From contig NZ_JANFAK020000071.1 in the NCBI RefSeq assembly GCF_024721315.2, positions 1-41,712 of the forward strand: a DNA stretch of 41,712 nt. Direction: 5' to 3'. Made by a program: the position numbers and the translations under genes. Every line of letters starts with the position of its first letter. The stretch's first letter is position 1. Below are positions 26,112-34,862 of this stretch, piece after piece. This DNA is from Streptomyces sp. Isolate_45 (GTDB taxonomy: Bacteria > Actinomycetota > Actinomycetes > Streptomycetales > Streptomycetaceae). A model generated the notes under the pieces. That model had not been told where the DNA came from and made no database searches. It saw only the letters and a program-made list of their open reading frames with translations.

Positions 26112-27431
26112 ATGCGCAGAACCCGAGCCGCTGCCGCCGCCGTGACAGTCTCCCTCCTCGCCGTCGCCGCCACCGCCTGCGGCGGCGGTTCCGCGGACAG
26201 CGGGGGCGGTACCAACACCGCGCCCAAGGAGCTCACCTACTGGGCCTCCAACCAGGGCCCCGACATCGCGGCGGACGAGGCGACCCTCGGCCCCGAGCTC
26301 AAGAAGTTCGAGCAGCAGACCGGCATCAAGGTCAAGCTCGAAGTCGTCCCCTGGTCGGACCTGCTCAACCGGATCCTCGCCGCCACCGCCTCCGGCCAGG
26401 GCCCGGACGTGCTCAACATCGGCAACACCTGGTCCTCCTCCCTCCAGGCCACCGGCGCCCTGCTGCCCTGGGACGCCAAGAACTTCGACGCCATCGGCGG
26501 CAGGGACCGCTTCGTCGCCTCCGCCGTCGGATCGGCCGGCGCCGCCGGCAAGGACCCGGCCGCGGTCCCCCTCTACTCCATGTCGTACGCGCTCTACTAC
26601 AACAAGAAGATGTTCCAGGAGGCCGGCATCGAGAAGCCGCCGGCCACCTGGGACGAGATGGTGAGCACCGGCCAGAAGCTCTCCAAGGACGGCAAGTGGG
26701 CGCTGGGCGCGGAGGGGGCCAACCTCTCCAACAACATCCACCAGGCCTTCGTCTTCTCGCAGCAGCACGGCGCATCCTTCTTCGACGCCGCCGGCAAGCC
26801 CACGTTCGACAGTCCGGGCAACGTCGACGCCGTCAAGCAGTACGTCGACCTCATGGCCAAGGACAAGATCATCGCGCCGGGGAACGCCGAGTACGACAAG
26901 AACCAGTCGCTCCAGGACTTCGCCAACGGCCGTACGGCGATGGTCCTGTGGCAGAGCGCGGCCACCAGCTTCAAGGCCAACGGCATGAAGGAGGGCGACT
27001 GGGGCGTGGCGCCCGTCCCCGTCCCGGCGGGCGGCGCCCCCGGCGCCGGCAAGAACACCAACTCGATGGTCGCCGGGATCAACCTGGCCGTCTTCAAGAA
27101 CACCGACAACATCGACGGCGCGCTGAAGTTCGTGAAGTTCATGACCGGCGACGAACAGCAGAAGGTCCTCAACAAGACCTACGGTTCCATCCCGCCGGTC
27201 AAGGCCGCACAGAGCGACCCGGCCTTCGCCACCGACGACCTCACCGTCCTCCGCGACACCCTCGGCACCAGCGCCGCGCCGCTCCCGCAGGTCCCCGAGG
27301 AGTCCCAGTTCGAGACCGCCGTCGGCACCGCCGTCAAGGAGCTGTTCGCCGAGGCGGCCGCCGGGCGCCCCGTCACCACCGAGTCGGTCAAGGCCAAGCT
27401 CACCAAGGCCCAGCAGCAGATGGCGAATTGA
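26112..27431 (+). CDS. Sugar ABC transporter substrate-binding lipoprotein
   Basis: 439 residues. Lipoprotein signal MRRTRAAAAAVTVSLLAVAA with lipobox TAC and lipidated C23, then a Gly/Ser linker. The mature part is a family-1 extracellular solute-binding protein (ELTYWASNQGPD, GPDVLNIGNTW, YNKKMFQEAGI, GRTAMVLWQSA, EKP-PATWDEM region). Such proteins bind mono- or oligosaccharides outside the membrane and deliver them to the permeases encoded directly downstream (10 bp and overlapping). No ATPase gene is in the operon; as in other actinomycetes a shared MsiK-type ATPase encoded elsewhere would energise the system. The beta-glucosidase in the same operon points to a beta-linked gluco-oligosaccharide as ligand. 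Confidence 0.93.
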   Translation: MRRTRAAAAAVTVSLLAVAATACGGGSADSGGGTNTAPKELTYWASNQGPDIAADEATLGPELKKFEQQTGIKVKLEVVPWSDLLNRILAATASGQGPDVLNIGNTWSSSLQATGALLPWDAKNFDAIGGRDRFVASAVGSAGAAGKDPAAVPLYSMSYALYYNKKMFQEAGIEKPPATWDEMVSTGQKLSKDGKWALGAEGANLSNNIHQAFVFSQQHGASFFDAAGKPTFDSPGNVDAVKQYVDLMAKDKIIAPGNAEYDKNQSLQDFANGRTAMVLWQSAATSFKANGMKEGDWGVAPVPVPAGGAPGAGKNTNSMVAGINLAVFKNTDNIDGALKFVKFMTGDEQQKVLNKTYGSIPPVKAAQSDPAFATDDLTVLRDTLGTSAAPLPQVPEESQFETAVGTAVKELFAEAAAGRPVTTESVKAKLTKAQQQMAN

Positions 27432-27441
27432 GTCGGCTGCG

Positions 27442-28458
27442 ATGACCGTTTCACCGTCCGCGCCCCCCGCGCCGACCGCGTCCCCGCCCCCTCCCGCGGC
27501 CGGACCCGTGCGGCGCACCGCGCACCGGGTCCGCCGGCCGGGCCGCGTCCGCCGCATCGCCCTGCCCTACCTCCTGCTCCTGCCCGCGCTCCTCCTCGAA
27601 CTGCTCATCCACCTGATCCCCATGGTCATGGGCATCGTGGCGAGCTTCCGCGAACTCACCCAGTTCCACATCCGGGACTGGACCGGCGCTCCCTGGGCGG
27701 GCTTCGACAACTACGAACTCGCCGTCGACGTCAACCGGCCCGTCGGCGAGGCACTCCTCGGCTCCTTCCTCACCACCTGTCTGTTCACCCTGCTCTCCGT
27801 GGCCCTGTGCTGGTTCCTCGGCACGGCCGCCGCCGTGTTCACGCAGGAGAGCTTCCGCGGCCGGGGCTTCCTGCGGGCCCTGTTCCTGGTCCCGTACGCC
27901 CTGCCCGTCTACGCCGCCGTCATCACCTGGTCGTTCATGTTCCAGCGGGACAACGGGATGATCAACCACGTCCTGCACGACCAACTCGGCATCGGCGGCG
28001 CCGAGCACACGTTCTGGCTGCTCGGCGACAACAGCTTCTGGGCGCTGCTCATCGTCTCCGTCTGGAAGGGCTGGCCTTTCGCCTTCCTGATCGTGACGGC
28101 CGCGCTCCAGAACGTCCCCCGGGAGCTGTACGAGGCGGCGGCCCTCGACGGCGCCGGCGTGTGGCAGCAGATCCGGCGGATCACCCTGCCGTCCGTCGGC
28201 GCGGTCAACCAGGTGCTGATCCTGGTCCTGTTCCTGTGGACCTTCAACGACTTCAACACGCCGTTCGTCCTCTTCGGGAAGTCCGCCCCGGAGGCCGCCG
28301 ACCTGATCTCCATCCACATCTACCAGTCCAGTTTCGTCACCTGGAACTTCGGCACCGGCTCGGCCATGTCCGTCCTGCTGCTGCTCTTCCTGTTGCTGGT
28401 CACCGCCGTGTACCTGCTGGTCACCACGCGCGGACGGAGGAAGAAGTCCGATGCCTAG
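27442..28458 (+). CDS. Sugar ABC transporter permease (MalF-like)
   Basis: 338 residues. A cytoplasmic proline/arginine-rich tail of about 45 residues is followed by about six transmembrane helices. The coupling loop motif YEAAALDGAGVWQQIRRI, with ITLP following, is near residue 230 and is the contact site for the ATPase. The first periplasmic loop (FRELTQFHIRDW ... FDNYELAV) is characteristic of MalF-type subunits. The ATG is 10 bp after the binding-protein stop, and the 3' end overlaps the next permease gene by 8 bp, so translation is coupled. It pairs with the MalG-like subunit in the inner membrane. Confidence 0.93.
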   Translation: MTVSPSAPPAPTASPPPPAAGPVRRTAHRVRRPGRVRRIALPYLLLLPALLLELLIHLIPMVMGIVASFRELTQFHIRDWTGAPWAGFDNYELAVDVNRPVGEALLGSFLTTCLFTLLSVALCWFLGTAAAVFTQESFRGRGFLRALFLVPYALPVYAAVITWSFMFQRDNGMINHVLHDQLGIGGAEHTFWLLGDNSFWALLIVSVWKGWPFAFLIVTAALQNVPRELYEAAALDGAGVWQQIRRITLPSVGAVNQVLILVLFLWTFNDFNTPFVLFGKSAPEAADLISIHIYQSSFVTWNFGTGSAMSVLLLLFLLLVTAVYLLVTTRGRRKKSDA

Positions 28459-29329
28459 AACCCGCACGCCCGCCAGGGCCCGGAGCCCGCTCGACCCGCC
28501 CGCCTCGTTCCGCGCGGTCCGGGCGGTGTTCCTCACCCTGCTCGCCGGTTTCGTACTGGTGCCCGTCTACGTGATGGTCACCAGCTCCCTCAAGCCGCTG
28601 AAGGACGTGGCCGGTCAGTTCCGCTGGATCCCCAGCGGCCTCACCTTCCGCCCGTACGTCGACATCTGGCACACCATCCCGCTCGCGAAGTACTTCCTCA
28701 ACTCCCTGATCGTCGCCGGCTCCGCCACCGTCTGCTCGGTGGTCATCGCCGTCTTCGCGGCCTACGCCGTCAGCCGCTACCGCTTCCGCGGCAAGCGCCT
28801 GTTCACGGTCACCGTCCTGTCCACCCAGATGTTCCCCGGGATCCTCTTCCTGCTGCCGCTGTTCCTGATCTTCGTGAACATCGGCAACACCACCGGCGTC
28901 GCCCTCTACGGCTCCCGCGGCGGGCTCATCCTCGCCTACCTGACCTTCTCCCTCCCCTTCTCCATCTGGATGCTCATCGGCTACTTCGACTCGGTGCCCC
29001 GCGAGCTCGACGAGGCCGCCACCGTGGACGGCTGCGGCCCGCTCGGAGCGCTGTTCCGCGTCGTCGTCCCGGCCGCCGTGCCCGGCATCGTCGCCGTCGC
29101 CGTGTACGCCTTCATGACCGCATGGGGAGAGGTGCTGTTCGCCTCCGTCATGACCAACGACACCACCCGCACCCTCGCCGTCGGCCTGCAGGGCTACTCC
29201 ACGCAGAACGACGTCTACTGGAACCAGATCATGGCCGCCTCGCTCGTCGTCAGCATCCCCGTCGTCGCCGGATTCCTGCTGCTGCAGCGGTACTTGGTGG
29301 CCGGACTCACGGCAGGAGCCGTCAAGTGA
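28451..29329 (+). CDS. Sugar ABC transporter permease (MalG-like)
   Basis: 292 residues with about six transmembrane helices. A typical MalG-type N-terminal part (VPVYVMVTSSLKPLKDV) precedes the core. The coupling motif DEAATVDGCGPLGALFRVVV lies near residue 187. The C-terminus ends ...LLLQRYLVAGLTAGAVK, the classical ending of this subunit, in which the final residues contact the ATPase. It overlaps the previous permease by 8 bp and the GH1 gene by 4 bp (GTGA). The whole set is a single uptake operon. Confidence 0.93.
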   Translation: MPRTRTPARARSPLDPPASFRAVRAVFLTLLAGFVLVPVYVMVTSSLKPLKDVAGQFRWIPSGLTFRPYVDIWHTIPLAKYFLNSLIVAGSATVCSVVIAVFAAYAVSRYRFRGKRLFTVTVLSTQMFPGILFLLPLFLIFVNIGNTTGVALYGSRGGLILAYLTFSLPFSIWMLIGYFDSVPRELDEAATVDGCGPLGALFRVVVPAAVPGIVAVAVYAFMTAWGEVLFASVMTNDTTRTLAVGLQGYSTQNDVYWNQIMAASLVVSIPVVAGFLLLQRYLVAGLTAGAVK

Positions 29330-30705
29330 CCCTTTCCGAAACCCGTTTCGCCGCCGCCCACCAGGCCATCGACCTCGCCGCGCTGCCGCGCGACTTCGCC
29401 TGGGGCACCGCCACCTCCGCCTACCAGATCGAAGGCGCCGTGGAGGAGGACGGCCGCGCCCCGTCCATCTGGGACACGTTCTCCCACACCGCCGGCGCCG
29501 TCGACGGCGGCCACAACGGCGACACCGCCTGCGACCACTACCACCGGTGGCGGGAGGACATCGCCCTGATGAAGGACCTCGGCACCAACGCCTACCGCCT
29601 CTCCGTGGCCTGGCCCCGCGTCCTGCCCGGAGGCGACGGCCCCGTCAACGCCAAGGGCCTCGACTTCTACGACCGCCTCATCGACGGACTCCTCGCCGCC
29701 GGCATCACCCCCTCCGTCACCCTCTACCACTGGGACCTGCCCCAGGCGCTCCAGGACCGCGGGGGCTGGCCCGAGCGGGCCACCGCCGAGCACTTCGCCG
29801 CGTACGCCGGCCTGGTCGCCGGACGCCTCGGCGACCGCGTCACCGAATGGGCCACGCTCAACGAGCCGCTCTGCTCCGCCTGGATCGGCCACCTGGAGGG
29901 CCGGATGGCCCCCGGTTGGACCGATCTGACCGCCGCCGTCCGCGCCTCCTACCACCTGCTCCTGGGCCACGGCCTCGCCACGTCGGCCATCCGCGCCGCC
30001 GCCCCCGGCGCGCGGATCGGCATCGTCAACAACCTCTCCACCGTCGAGCCCGCCACCGCGAGCGAAGCCGACCGGGCGGCGGCCCACCGCATGGACGGCC
30101 ACGTCAACCGCTGGTGGCTCGACCCCGTCCACGGCCGCGGCTTCCCCACGGACATGCGCGAGGTCTACGGGGTGGACCTGCCCGAACGTCCCGGCGACCT
30201 CGCCACCATCGCCGCGCCCCTCGACTGGATCGGCCTCAACTACTACTTCCCGCAGATCGTCACCGCCGACCCGACCGGCCCGGCCCCCCACGCCCGCCAG
30301 GTGGAGCGCCCCGGCGTCCCGCGCACCGGCATGGACTGGGAGGTCGACGCGAGCGGCATCGAGACCCTCCTCATGCGCCTCACCGAGGAGTACGGGGCCC
30401 GCCGCATCCACGTCACCGAGAACGGCTCCTCCTACCCCGACACCGTGGCCCCCGACGGCAGCGTCCACGACCCGGAACGCGCCGCGTACCTGACCGGCCA
30501 CCTGGCCGCCTGCGCCCGAGCCGCCCGCCGCGGCGCGCCCCTGGCCGGCTACTACGCCTGGTCACTGCTCGACAACTTCGAATGGGCCTACGGCTACGAC
30601 AAGCGCTTCGGCCTGGTCCACGTCGACTACGGGACCCAGCGGCGCACCGTGAAGTCCAGCGGCCGCCACTACGCGGAGGTGATCGCGGCCCACCGGGCCC
30701 TGTGA
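29326..30705 (+). CDS. Beta-glucosidase, glycoside hydrolase family 1
   Basis: 459 residues from GTG 29326, whose GTGA overlaps the permease stop. The GH1 N-terminal signature FAWGTATSAYQIEGA is at 25-39; acid/base E180 is in TLNEP and nucleophile E365 in VTENG. H and W residues of the glucose subsite are kept (YHWDLPQ, about 134-140; SLLDNFEWAYGYDKRFG near the end). No signal peptide: it hydrolyses the imported beta-glucosides inside the cell. Context is the same as the known cebEFG-bglC arrangement of streptomycetes, but the neighbouring regulator is ROK, not CebR, so the natural inducer may differ from cellobiose. A strong terminator follows. Confidence 0.94.
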   Translation: MTLSETRFAAAHQAIDLAALPRDFAWGTATSAYQIEGAVEEDGRAPSIWDTFSHTAGAVDGGHNGDTACDHYHRWREDIALMKDLGTNAYRLSVAWPRVLPGGDGPVNAKGLDFYDRLIDGLLAAGITPSVTLYHWDLPQALQDRGGWPERATAEHFAAYAGLVAGRLGDRVTEWATLNEPLCSAWIGHLEGRMAPGWTDLTAAVRASYHLLLGHGLATSAIRAAAPGARIGIVNNLSTVEPATASEADRAAAHRMDGHVNRWWLDPVHGRGFPTDMREVYGVDLPERPGDLATIAAPLDWIGLNYYFPQIVTADPTGPAPHARQVERPGVPRTGMDWEVDASGIETLLMRLTEEYGARRIHVTENGSSYPDTVAPDGSVHDPERAAYLTGHLAACARAARRGAPLAGYYAWSLLDNFEWAYGYDKRFGLVHVDYGTQRRTVKSSGRHYAEVIAAHRAL

Positions 30706-30732
30706 CCGCCCTGCCGCGCCCCACCGCGCCGC

Positions 30733-30767
30733 GCCGTGCCCGCCCCGCCTGCCGGGGCGGGCACGGC
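30733..30767 (+). terminator. Intrinsic terminator of the sugar ABC operon
   Basis: A perfect 15-bp stem (GCCGTGCCCGCCCCG at 30733-30747 with 30753-30767) has a 5-nt loop and is followed by CTTTCG. It lies 28 bp after the GH1 stop codon. Confidence 0.88.
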
Positions 30768-30817
30768 CTTTCGTGGTGGGATGCGGAAGGGGTCCTTCCA
30801 GCGGAGAGGCGAGGCGC

Positions 30818-31759
30818 ATGTCCGACCACACCCAGGACACCATGCGGGCGATGACGTACGAGACGTACGGCGGGACGGAGGTGCTGTCCGAGACCCGGCT
30901 GCCGGTCCCCAAGGTCGGCCCTGGCGAGGTCCTCGTCCGGGTCCGCTGCGCGTCGGTCAACCCGGTCGACTGGAAGATCATGTCGGGCGGCCTCGACGGC
31001 CTGATGGACGTCGTGTACCCGGTCGTCCCCGGTTGGGACGTGGCCGGCACCGTCGAGCGCGTCGGCATCGACACTCCCGAGTTCGCGGCGGGCGACGAGG
31101 TCATGGCATATGCCCGCAAGGACTGGGTGCACGGCGGCACCTTCGCCGAGTTCGTCACCGTGCCCGTACGGGCCCTCGCGCCGAAGCCGGCCTCCCTGAC
31201 CTGGCAACAGGCCGCGGGCCTGCCGCTGGCCGGGCTCACCGCCTTCCAACTGCTGACCCGCCTCGGCACCCGGGAGGGCGACACCGTCCTCATCCACGGG
31301 GCGGCCGGCGGCGTCGGGTCCCTCGGCGTGCAGATCGCCCGAGCCCTCGGCGCCCGCGTCATCGGCACCGCCTCCCCCCGCAACCACGACCGGCTGCGGG
31401 ACCTGGGCTGCGAGCCCGTCGCGTACGGGGAAGGCCTCGCGGACCGGGTCCGCGGCCTGGCCCCCGACGGGGTCGACGTCGTCGCGGACTTCGTCGGCGG
31501 GGTCCTCGACGTCACCCGCGCCGTCCTCGCCGACGACGGCCGCCACGCCTCCATCGCCGACCAGACGGTCCTCGGCTCCGGCGGCCAGTGGATGTGGGTG
31601 CGGCCCGTCGGCTCCGACCTCGCCGCCCTGGGCCGCCTCGCCGACGACGGCCGCCTCACGGTCACCGTCGCCGAGACCTTCCCGCTCTCCGAACTCGCGG
31701 CCGCCTTCACCCTCAACCAGGACGGCCACACCGCGGGGAAGATCGTCATCGAACTCTGA
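30818..31759 (+). CDS. NADP-dependent oxidoreductase, quinone-reductase-like MDR
   Basis: 313 residues. The N-terminal GroES-like domain (about 8-125) has YETYGGTEVL, SVNPVDWKIMSGG and GWDVAGTVERVG. The Rossmann domain (about 125-260) has the nucleotide motif IHGAAGGVGSLGVQIARALG. The structural and catalytic zinc cysteines of alcohol dehydrogenases are absent, as in zinc-free quinone oxidoreductases. The ATG at 30818 follows a purine-rich GGAGAGGCGAGG. MSDHTQDT may be a short extension, since family similarity begins at MRAMTYE. Single gene between two terminators. Likely role: reduction of quinones or enones. Confidence 0.9.
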   Translation: MSDHTQDTMRAMTYETYGGTEVLSETRLPVPKVGPGEVLVRVRCASVNPVDWKIMSGGLDGLMDVVYPVVPGWDVAGTVERVGIDTPEFAAGDEVMAYARKDWVHGGTFAEFVTVPVRALAPKPASLTWQQAAGLPLAGLTAFQLLTRLGTREGDTVLIHGAAGGVGSLGVQIARALGARVIGTASPRNHDRLRDLGCEPVAYGEGLADRVRGLAPDGVDVVADFVGGVLDVTRAVLADDGRHASIADQTVLGSGGQWMWVRPVGSDLAALGRLADDGRLTVTVAETFPLSELAAAFTLNQDGHTAGKIVIEL

Positions 31760-31820
31760 ACCCGCTTCACGCTTCCCGCTCCCCGCTTCCCGCTCCCCGG
31801 ACCCCACCCGGACACAGGAC

Positions 31821-31854
31821 CGCGCGCCGCCCGGCAGGGTTCGGGCGGCGCGCG
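31821..31854. terminator. Bidirectional hairpin terminator
   Basis: CGCGCGCCGCCCG (31821-31833) pairs perfectly with 31842-31854 around an 8-nt loop. It lies between the convergent oxidoreductase (stop 31759) and glycosidase (stop 31874) genes. There is no T-run. Confidence 0.75.
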
Positions 31855-31873
31855 GCGTGTGCGGGAGCGGCGG

Positions 31874-33604
31874 TCAGGCGTAGACGCCGAAGTGGAACAG
31901 CGAGTACCCGTAGCCCGTACCGCGCCCGGTCAGCTCCAACCGCACGTAGCGGCCCGAGGCGGCGATGTCGAAGTCGTCGATACCGCCGTCACCGGAGGAC
32001 GTGGCGTACGCCGTCCGCCAGTTCAGACCGTCGTCCGACACCTTGATCGCGTACGCCTTCCCGTACGCGGACTCCCACACCAACTGCGCGTGACGCAGCT
32101 GCCGCACCGCGCCCAGGTCCACCTGGAGCCACTGCGCATCGGCCCAGGTGCTGGCCCACCGGGTGTCCGCACGGCCGTCCGTGGCCAACCCCGGAGTGCA
32201 GGGGCAGCCGCCGTACCCGTCGTTCTGGTAGGTGGAGGCGGTCGTCGGCCGGCCGAGGGCCACGTCGGTTCCCGCCACCGGCGGCGGCACCACCCGTACC
32301 GACCGCTGCTCGACGCCCACGTTGCCCCGCCCGTCCTTCACCTTGACGTACAGCTTCCACACTCCGGTCCGCGCCGGAGCCGTGGCCTTCAGCGTGCCAC
32401 CGCCCAGGTGGGTGGACGGGACGGAGACCAGCCCGCCGCCACCGTCCACGTACGTGCCGCCCCACAGCACCTCGTACGCGAGCGGGTCGCCCTCGGGGTC
32501 CGAAGCCGGGGCCTGGATCGTCACTTCCTTGCCCGCGGGGACCGCCCCCGCGTCCGGTACGGACGGCACGGACACCGTCGGGGGCAGGTTGTCCCCGACC
32601 GTGCCGCCCCCGTACGCCCGCTTCACGGCGTGGTACATGTGACGGCGCTCCCCGGCGGGAGTCAGGTTGAACCAGTGGCCACCGAAGTCGTACTCGGTGC
32701 CGTAGTGGAACACCGTCGCGCCCAGCGCCACCCCCCGGTGGCCCGTGACGCAGTTCCAGGCGTTCGTGTAACCGTCCGCCTTGGCCCGGTCGCCCGGCTC
32801 CAGCGGGACCCCGTTCGCATCGTTCGGCACCTCCCACTCACCGGCCGGACCCGTCTCGGTGATCAGGTACGGCTTGGTGTGACCGCCCTGCTCCCAGGCC
32901 TGCCGGACCCCGCACACCTCCTTGTAGGCGTTGACGGAGTACAGGTCCAGATCGGGGGAGTTGCGCTTGTAGTAAGGCCACGCGCCCACCCAGGCGTCGG
33001 TGGAGGTGACGGGGTGGTTCGCGTCGATGCGGTGGACGGCCTTCGCCACGTCGTTGACGAAGGCGGTGTAGGCGTTGCGCTGGTTCTCCAACTCGGCGCC
33101 GGACCAACAGTTCTGCAGGCCGAGGACCGACTCGTTGCCGACGTTCCACATGAGCACGGCCGGGTGGTCGCGGTACGCCTCCACCCAGCGTGAGAACTCG
33201 GCGAGCATGCTGTTCTTGTAGCCGGTGTCCGTCACGTAGTCGGTGCAGCCGCCGCTGCCCGGGCCGCCGCCCGGTTGCAGCCAGAACCCGGCGACCACCT
33301 TGAGTCCGTTCGCGGCGGCCGCGTCGAACAGCTGACGGCTGCTCGCGTCGGTGCCCCAGGTGCGGATGGTGTTGGCGCCCAGCGACTTCACGTCGGGCAG
33401 CAGCCGGCCGGCGTCCGCCGGGGACGGGCCCCAGGTGACGCCCTTGACGAGGTACGGGGAACCGTCCACGGTCAGCTGCCAGTTGCCCTGGGAGCCGGTC
33501 ACCTTCACCACGCTGCCGGCGGCCTGCGCCGGCGCGGTGGGCAGTACGGTCACGGCGCCCGCCAGGAGCGCGGCCGTGACGAGGGAACGCATGCGGGAGT
33601 GCAC
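31874..33604 (-). CDS. Secreted TIM-barrel glycosidase with C-terminal CBM32
   Basis: 576 residues. Signal peptide about 1-28 (RSLVTAALLAGAVTVLPTAP then AQAA). The clan GH-A barrel (about 35-345) has putative acid/base E158 in WNVGNES and nucleophile E250 in LITETGPAG. It resembles GH2/GH5/GH72-like beta-glycosidases or transglycosidases without fitting one clearly to my eye. An Ig-like domain (about 350-440) follows, then an F5/8-type-C (CBM32) domain (about 450-576) ending GYGYSLFHFGVY. The GTG at 33604 is chosen because GGAGG lies about 6 bp upstream. It starts 42 bp after the DUF1996 stop and is probably cotranscribed. Likely target: an extracellular beta-glucan; specificity is uncertain. 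Confidence 0.87.
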   Translation of the reverse strand: MHSRMRSLVTAALLAGAVTVLPTAPAQAAGSVVKVTGSQGNWQLTVDGSPYLVKGVTWGPSPADAGRLLPDVKSLGANTIRTWGTDASSRQLFDAAAANGLKVVAGFWLQPGGGPGSGGCTDYVTDTGYKNSMLAEFSRWVEAYRDHPAVLMWNVGNESVLGLQNCWSGAELENQRNAYTAFVNDVAKAVHRIDANHPVTSTDAWVGAWPYYKRNSPDLDLYSVNAYKEVCGVRQAWEQGGHTKPYLITETGPAGEWEVPNDANGVPLEPGDRAKADGYTNAWNCVTGHRGVALGATVFHYGTEYDFGGHWFNLTPAGERRHMYHAVKRAYGGGTVGDNLPPTVSVPSVPDAGAVPAGKEVTIQAPASDPEGDPLAYEVLWGGTYVDGGGGLVSVPSTHLGGGTLKATAPARTGVWKLYVKVKDGRGNVGVEQRSVRVVPPPVAGTDVALGRPTTASTYQNDGYGGCPCTPGLATDGRADTRWASTWADAQWLQVDLGAVRQLRHAQLVWESAYGKAYAIKVSDDGLNWRTAYATSSGDGGIDDFDIAASGRYVRLELTGRGTGYGYSLFHFGVYA

Positions 33605-33646
33605 GCGGGGACCTCCAAGTGTGGGGGAGGGGGCTGGGGGCTGGGG

Positions 33647-34717
33647 TTAGGGGAGTCGGTGGTCCGGGCCGAGGGCGGCGCCCGCCTCGGGGTGGGTCTC
33701 GTCGTAGCCGCGGGAGTCGCACTGGAGTCCGCCCTTGACGCAGTGCTCGACGAGGGCGGCCAGGGTCCGGTCGTCCCAGGCGTTGAAGAAGTCGTAGTGG
33801 AAGGAGTGGCCGCTCCCGCTCGACAGCCTGACCTGCGACATGTCCCCGCTGACGGGGAACGCCATCTTGAACTCGACCATGGGGAGCGCCACCGGGTGAC
33901 TGGTCGGGCAGACGTTGTCGTTGTTGCCGGGCTTCACGACCGGGTAGGCCATGTGCGCCTTGTGGTCGGGGGTGTCCAGGAACTTCCCGTCCCAGCAACT
34001 GGGCGACTGCATGCGGATGTTGAGCTGGGTTCCGGTCGGGCAGTTCGCCGGGAACTCCGTGTTCTTGAAGCTGTCCCCGCACTCCCAGCCCTCGACCCAG
34101 CCCTTGTGGCCGCGGAACTCGGCCGCCGTCTGGGTCGGACTGCCGACCACGAAGCGCAGCCCCTTCGGGAAGGGCCGCACGCTCTTGTAGTCGGTGACCC
34201 CGCTCTTGTAGTAGATCACCTGCGGCCCGGTGGGCAGGACCGGTCGGCCGCCGTTGTGGAGCGTCGGCATCCAGTAGCCCGAGAGGTCGCCGGGGGCGGT
34301 GCAGGCGGTGCCGCCCGCGCTGAGCGAGGCGGTGGTGCTGAAGGCGTCGGTCGTGGTGTTGCCCATGAAGGTGTGGTCGTGGGAGGCGCCGGGCCGACCC
34401 GCGAAGACGATGGGGTCGTCCGGAGCGGTCCGGCTGACGGAGCAGTTGGCCTGGAACTCGTGGAAGTACCGCTCGGGCGGGTTCGCCCACGACGGGGTGA
34501 CCCCCGTGACCTGGGGTACGGCCGGAATGTATCCGTCGCCGTCGGGGTCGTCTCCGGTGGCGAGCGGGGCGGCGTTCGCGTGCGCGGAGTGCGGGGACGT
34601 GCCGGCGTCGGGGACGGCCTGGGCGGTCAGCGAGAGGCCGCCCAGGCCTGCCGCGGCGGTCGCGGCGAAGGCCGCCGAAACCAGTAGGGCGGAGAGGGTC
34701 CGCGATCGGATCTTCAT
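33647..34717 (-). CDS. Secreted DUF1996 protein
   Basis: 356 residues. Signal peptide about 1-34 (LSALLVSAAFAATAAAGLGG ... TAQA). The rest is a DUF1996 domain: FHEFQANCSVSRTAPDDPIV, SHDHTFMGN, WMPTLHN and CDSRGYDETHP. Many His, Asp, Trp and Cys residues are conserved; the HDH motif (in SHDHTF) could bind metal or catalyse. Fungi and actinomycetes secrete such proteins; I know of no firmly established activity. ATG at 34717 with GAGGAG upstream. The LacI-type operator copy lies 37 bp upstream, and a TIM-barrel glycosidase follows in the same transcript, which suggests a role in polysaccharide use. Confidence 0.9.
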   Translation of the reverse strand: MKIRSRTLSALLVSAAFAATAAAGLGGLSLTAQAVPDAGTSPHSAHANAAPLATGDDPDGDGYIPAVPQVTGVTPSWANPPERYFHEFQANCSVSRTAPDDPIVFAGRPGASHDHTFMGNTTTDAFSTTASLSAGGTACTAPGDLSGYWMPTLHNGGRPVLPTGPQVIYYKSGVTDYKSVRPFPKGLRFVVGSPTQTAAEFRGHKGWVEGWECGDSFKNTEFPANCPTGTQLNIRMQSPSCWDGKFLDTPDHKAHMAYPVVKPGNNDNVCPTSHPVALPMVEFKMAFPVSGDMSQVRLSSGSGHSFHYDFFNAWDDRTLAALVEHCVKGGLQCDSRGYDETHPEAGAALGPDHRLP

Positions 34718-34753
34718 GTGTGCCGCTCCTCGGGTGTGTGCCCTCCGCGCGGT

Positions 34754-34769
34754 GGGAGAGCGCTCTCTC
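34754..34769. promoter_or_regulatory. Second LacI-type operator
   Basis: GGGAGAGCGCTCTCTC matches 15 of 16 bases of the operator at 20377; the inner 12 bp (GAGAGCGCTCTC) are a perfect palindrome. It lies 37 bp upstream of the DUF1996 start. A repressor here would control the DUF1996-glycosidase pair. Confidence 0.75.
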
Positions 34770-34776
34770 GGGTGGC

Positions 34777-34820
34777 CCGGAAAACGCGGGGCGGCCGCCG
34801 GGCCGCCCCGCGCTTTCCGG
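34777..34820 (-). terminator. Long bidirectional terminator hairpin
   Basis: CCGGAAA (34777-34783) pairs with TTTCCGG (34814-34820), and CGCGGGGCGGCC (34785-34796) with its complement (34801-34812), with a 4-nt loop and one mismatch. On the minus strand the stem is followed by TTTT. It ends the beta-helix gene (stop 34863) and insulates it from the DUF1996 promoter. Confidence 0.85.
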
Positions 34821-34862
34821 GGGTCGGGGGATGGGTCGGGGATCAGGGGCGGTGGGGGTGGA

